From positions 70,255-134,254 of the forward strand of contig JANPEK010000135.1 in the NCBI GenBank assembly GCA_031422915.1: 64,000 bases of DNA, read 5' to 3'. A model generated the notes under the pieces. It was given only the letters and a program-made list of their open reading frames with translations. It had not been told where the DNA came from and did not search any database. Source of the DNA: JANMEX01 sp031422915 (GTDB lineage: Bacteria; Pseudomonadota; Alphaproteobacteria; Rhizobiales; Rhizobiaceae). A program made the position numbers and the translations under genes. Of this stretch, positions 63,826-64,000 are shown piece by piece; within the stretch, counting starts at the first letter, position 1; the number at the start of each line of letters is the position of its first letter.

Positions 63826-64000
63826 ACTGCGCTGACGTCCTGAAACCCGAGCGGCGCGCGTTGACCAGACGAAACGGATTTCTGGTCTTGGAAACAAGCT
63901 TCCGCAGATGTGAGCTACCGATGCCATCAAACAGGCATAGACTTGATTGGACGGGATGCTCGTCATTCCTACTGGTTCTAAAAAGTCCCGGGTGGAACGA

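Overview
The window looks like part of a conjugative plasmid or integrative conjugative element (ICE) from an alphaproteobacterium, most likely a member of the Hyphomicrobiales. The reasons are a complete VirB/VirD4 type IV secretion system, a VirD2/TraI-like relaxase, and the DUF736, DUF1419, DUF3991-Toprim, ArdC and giant methylase-helicase genes usual on plasmids of this group. No replication initiator, rRNA or tRNA was seen, so plasmid versus ICE cannot be settled here.

Layout. 1-220: start of a secreted protein, minus strand. 398-13604: virB1, 2, 3, 4, a second lytic transglycosylase, virB5, virB7, virB6, virB8, 9, 10, 11 and virD4, nearly all overlapping or tightly spaced, plus strand. 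13885-25880: minus-strand cargo operon of a GNAT-like protein, a small membrane protein and a ~3.6k-codon RTX-type protein split by one frameshift. 26208-27396: complete IS5-family element. 27757-30748: relaxase and its accessory protein, minus strand. 30841-30880: candidate oriT with an RP4-like nic core.

30881-54334: candidate leading region. HU, DUF4326, DUF736, BrnT/BrnA, ArdC, two plasmid hypotheticals, a ParB-like protein, a 1705-residue methylase-helicase, DUF1419, DUF3991-Toprim and a 60-residue protein. Most lie on the minus strand, so their template is the strand predicted to enter the recipient. Several have GC-rich leaders with long inverted repeats. Inserted here is an 8-kb amide utilisation operon (38872-46761): binding protein, permease, fused permease-ATPase, ATPase, DUF4089 protein, amidase, AmiC and AmiR, preceded by a leader terminator and an ANTAR-like hairpin.

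54335-57283: a 1.2-kb non-coding stretch, then an AbiEi/AbiEii type IV toxin-antitoxin pair with two palindromic operators. 57538-64000 reads more like chromosome: a YhaO/SbcD-like gene with a stop, two Tat-exported ferritin-like proteins behind a candidate EcfG (general stress) promoter, a broken third gene, an HWE histidine kinase fused to a receiver, and a frameshifted YdeI-like gene.

How it may work together (inference): relaxase and accessory protein nick oriT, VirD4 hands the strand to the VirB channel, and incoming anti-restriction genes are expressed early, possibly from single-stranded DNA promoters in the leader hairpins. A 12-mer, AATGTATATATT, sits upstream of virB1, between virB6 and virB8, and at the brnT promoter, hinting at shared control.
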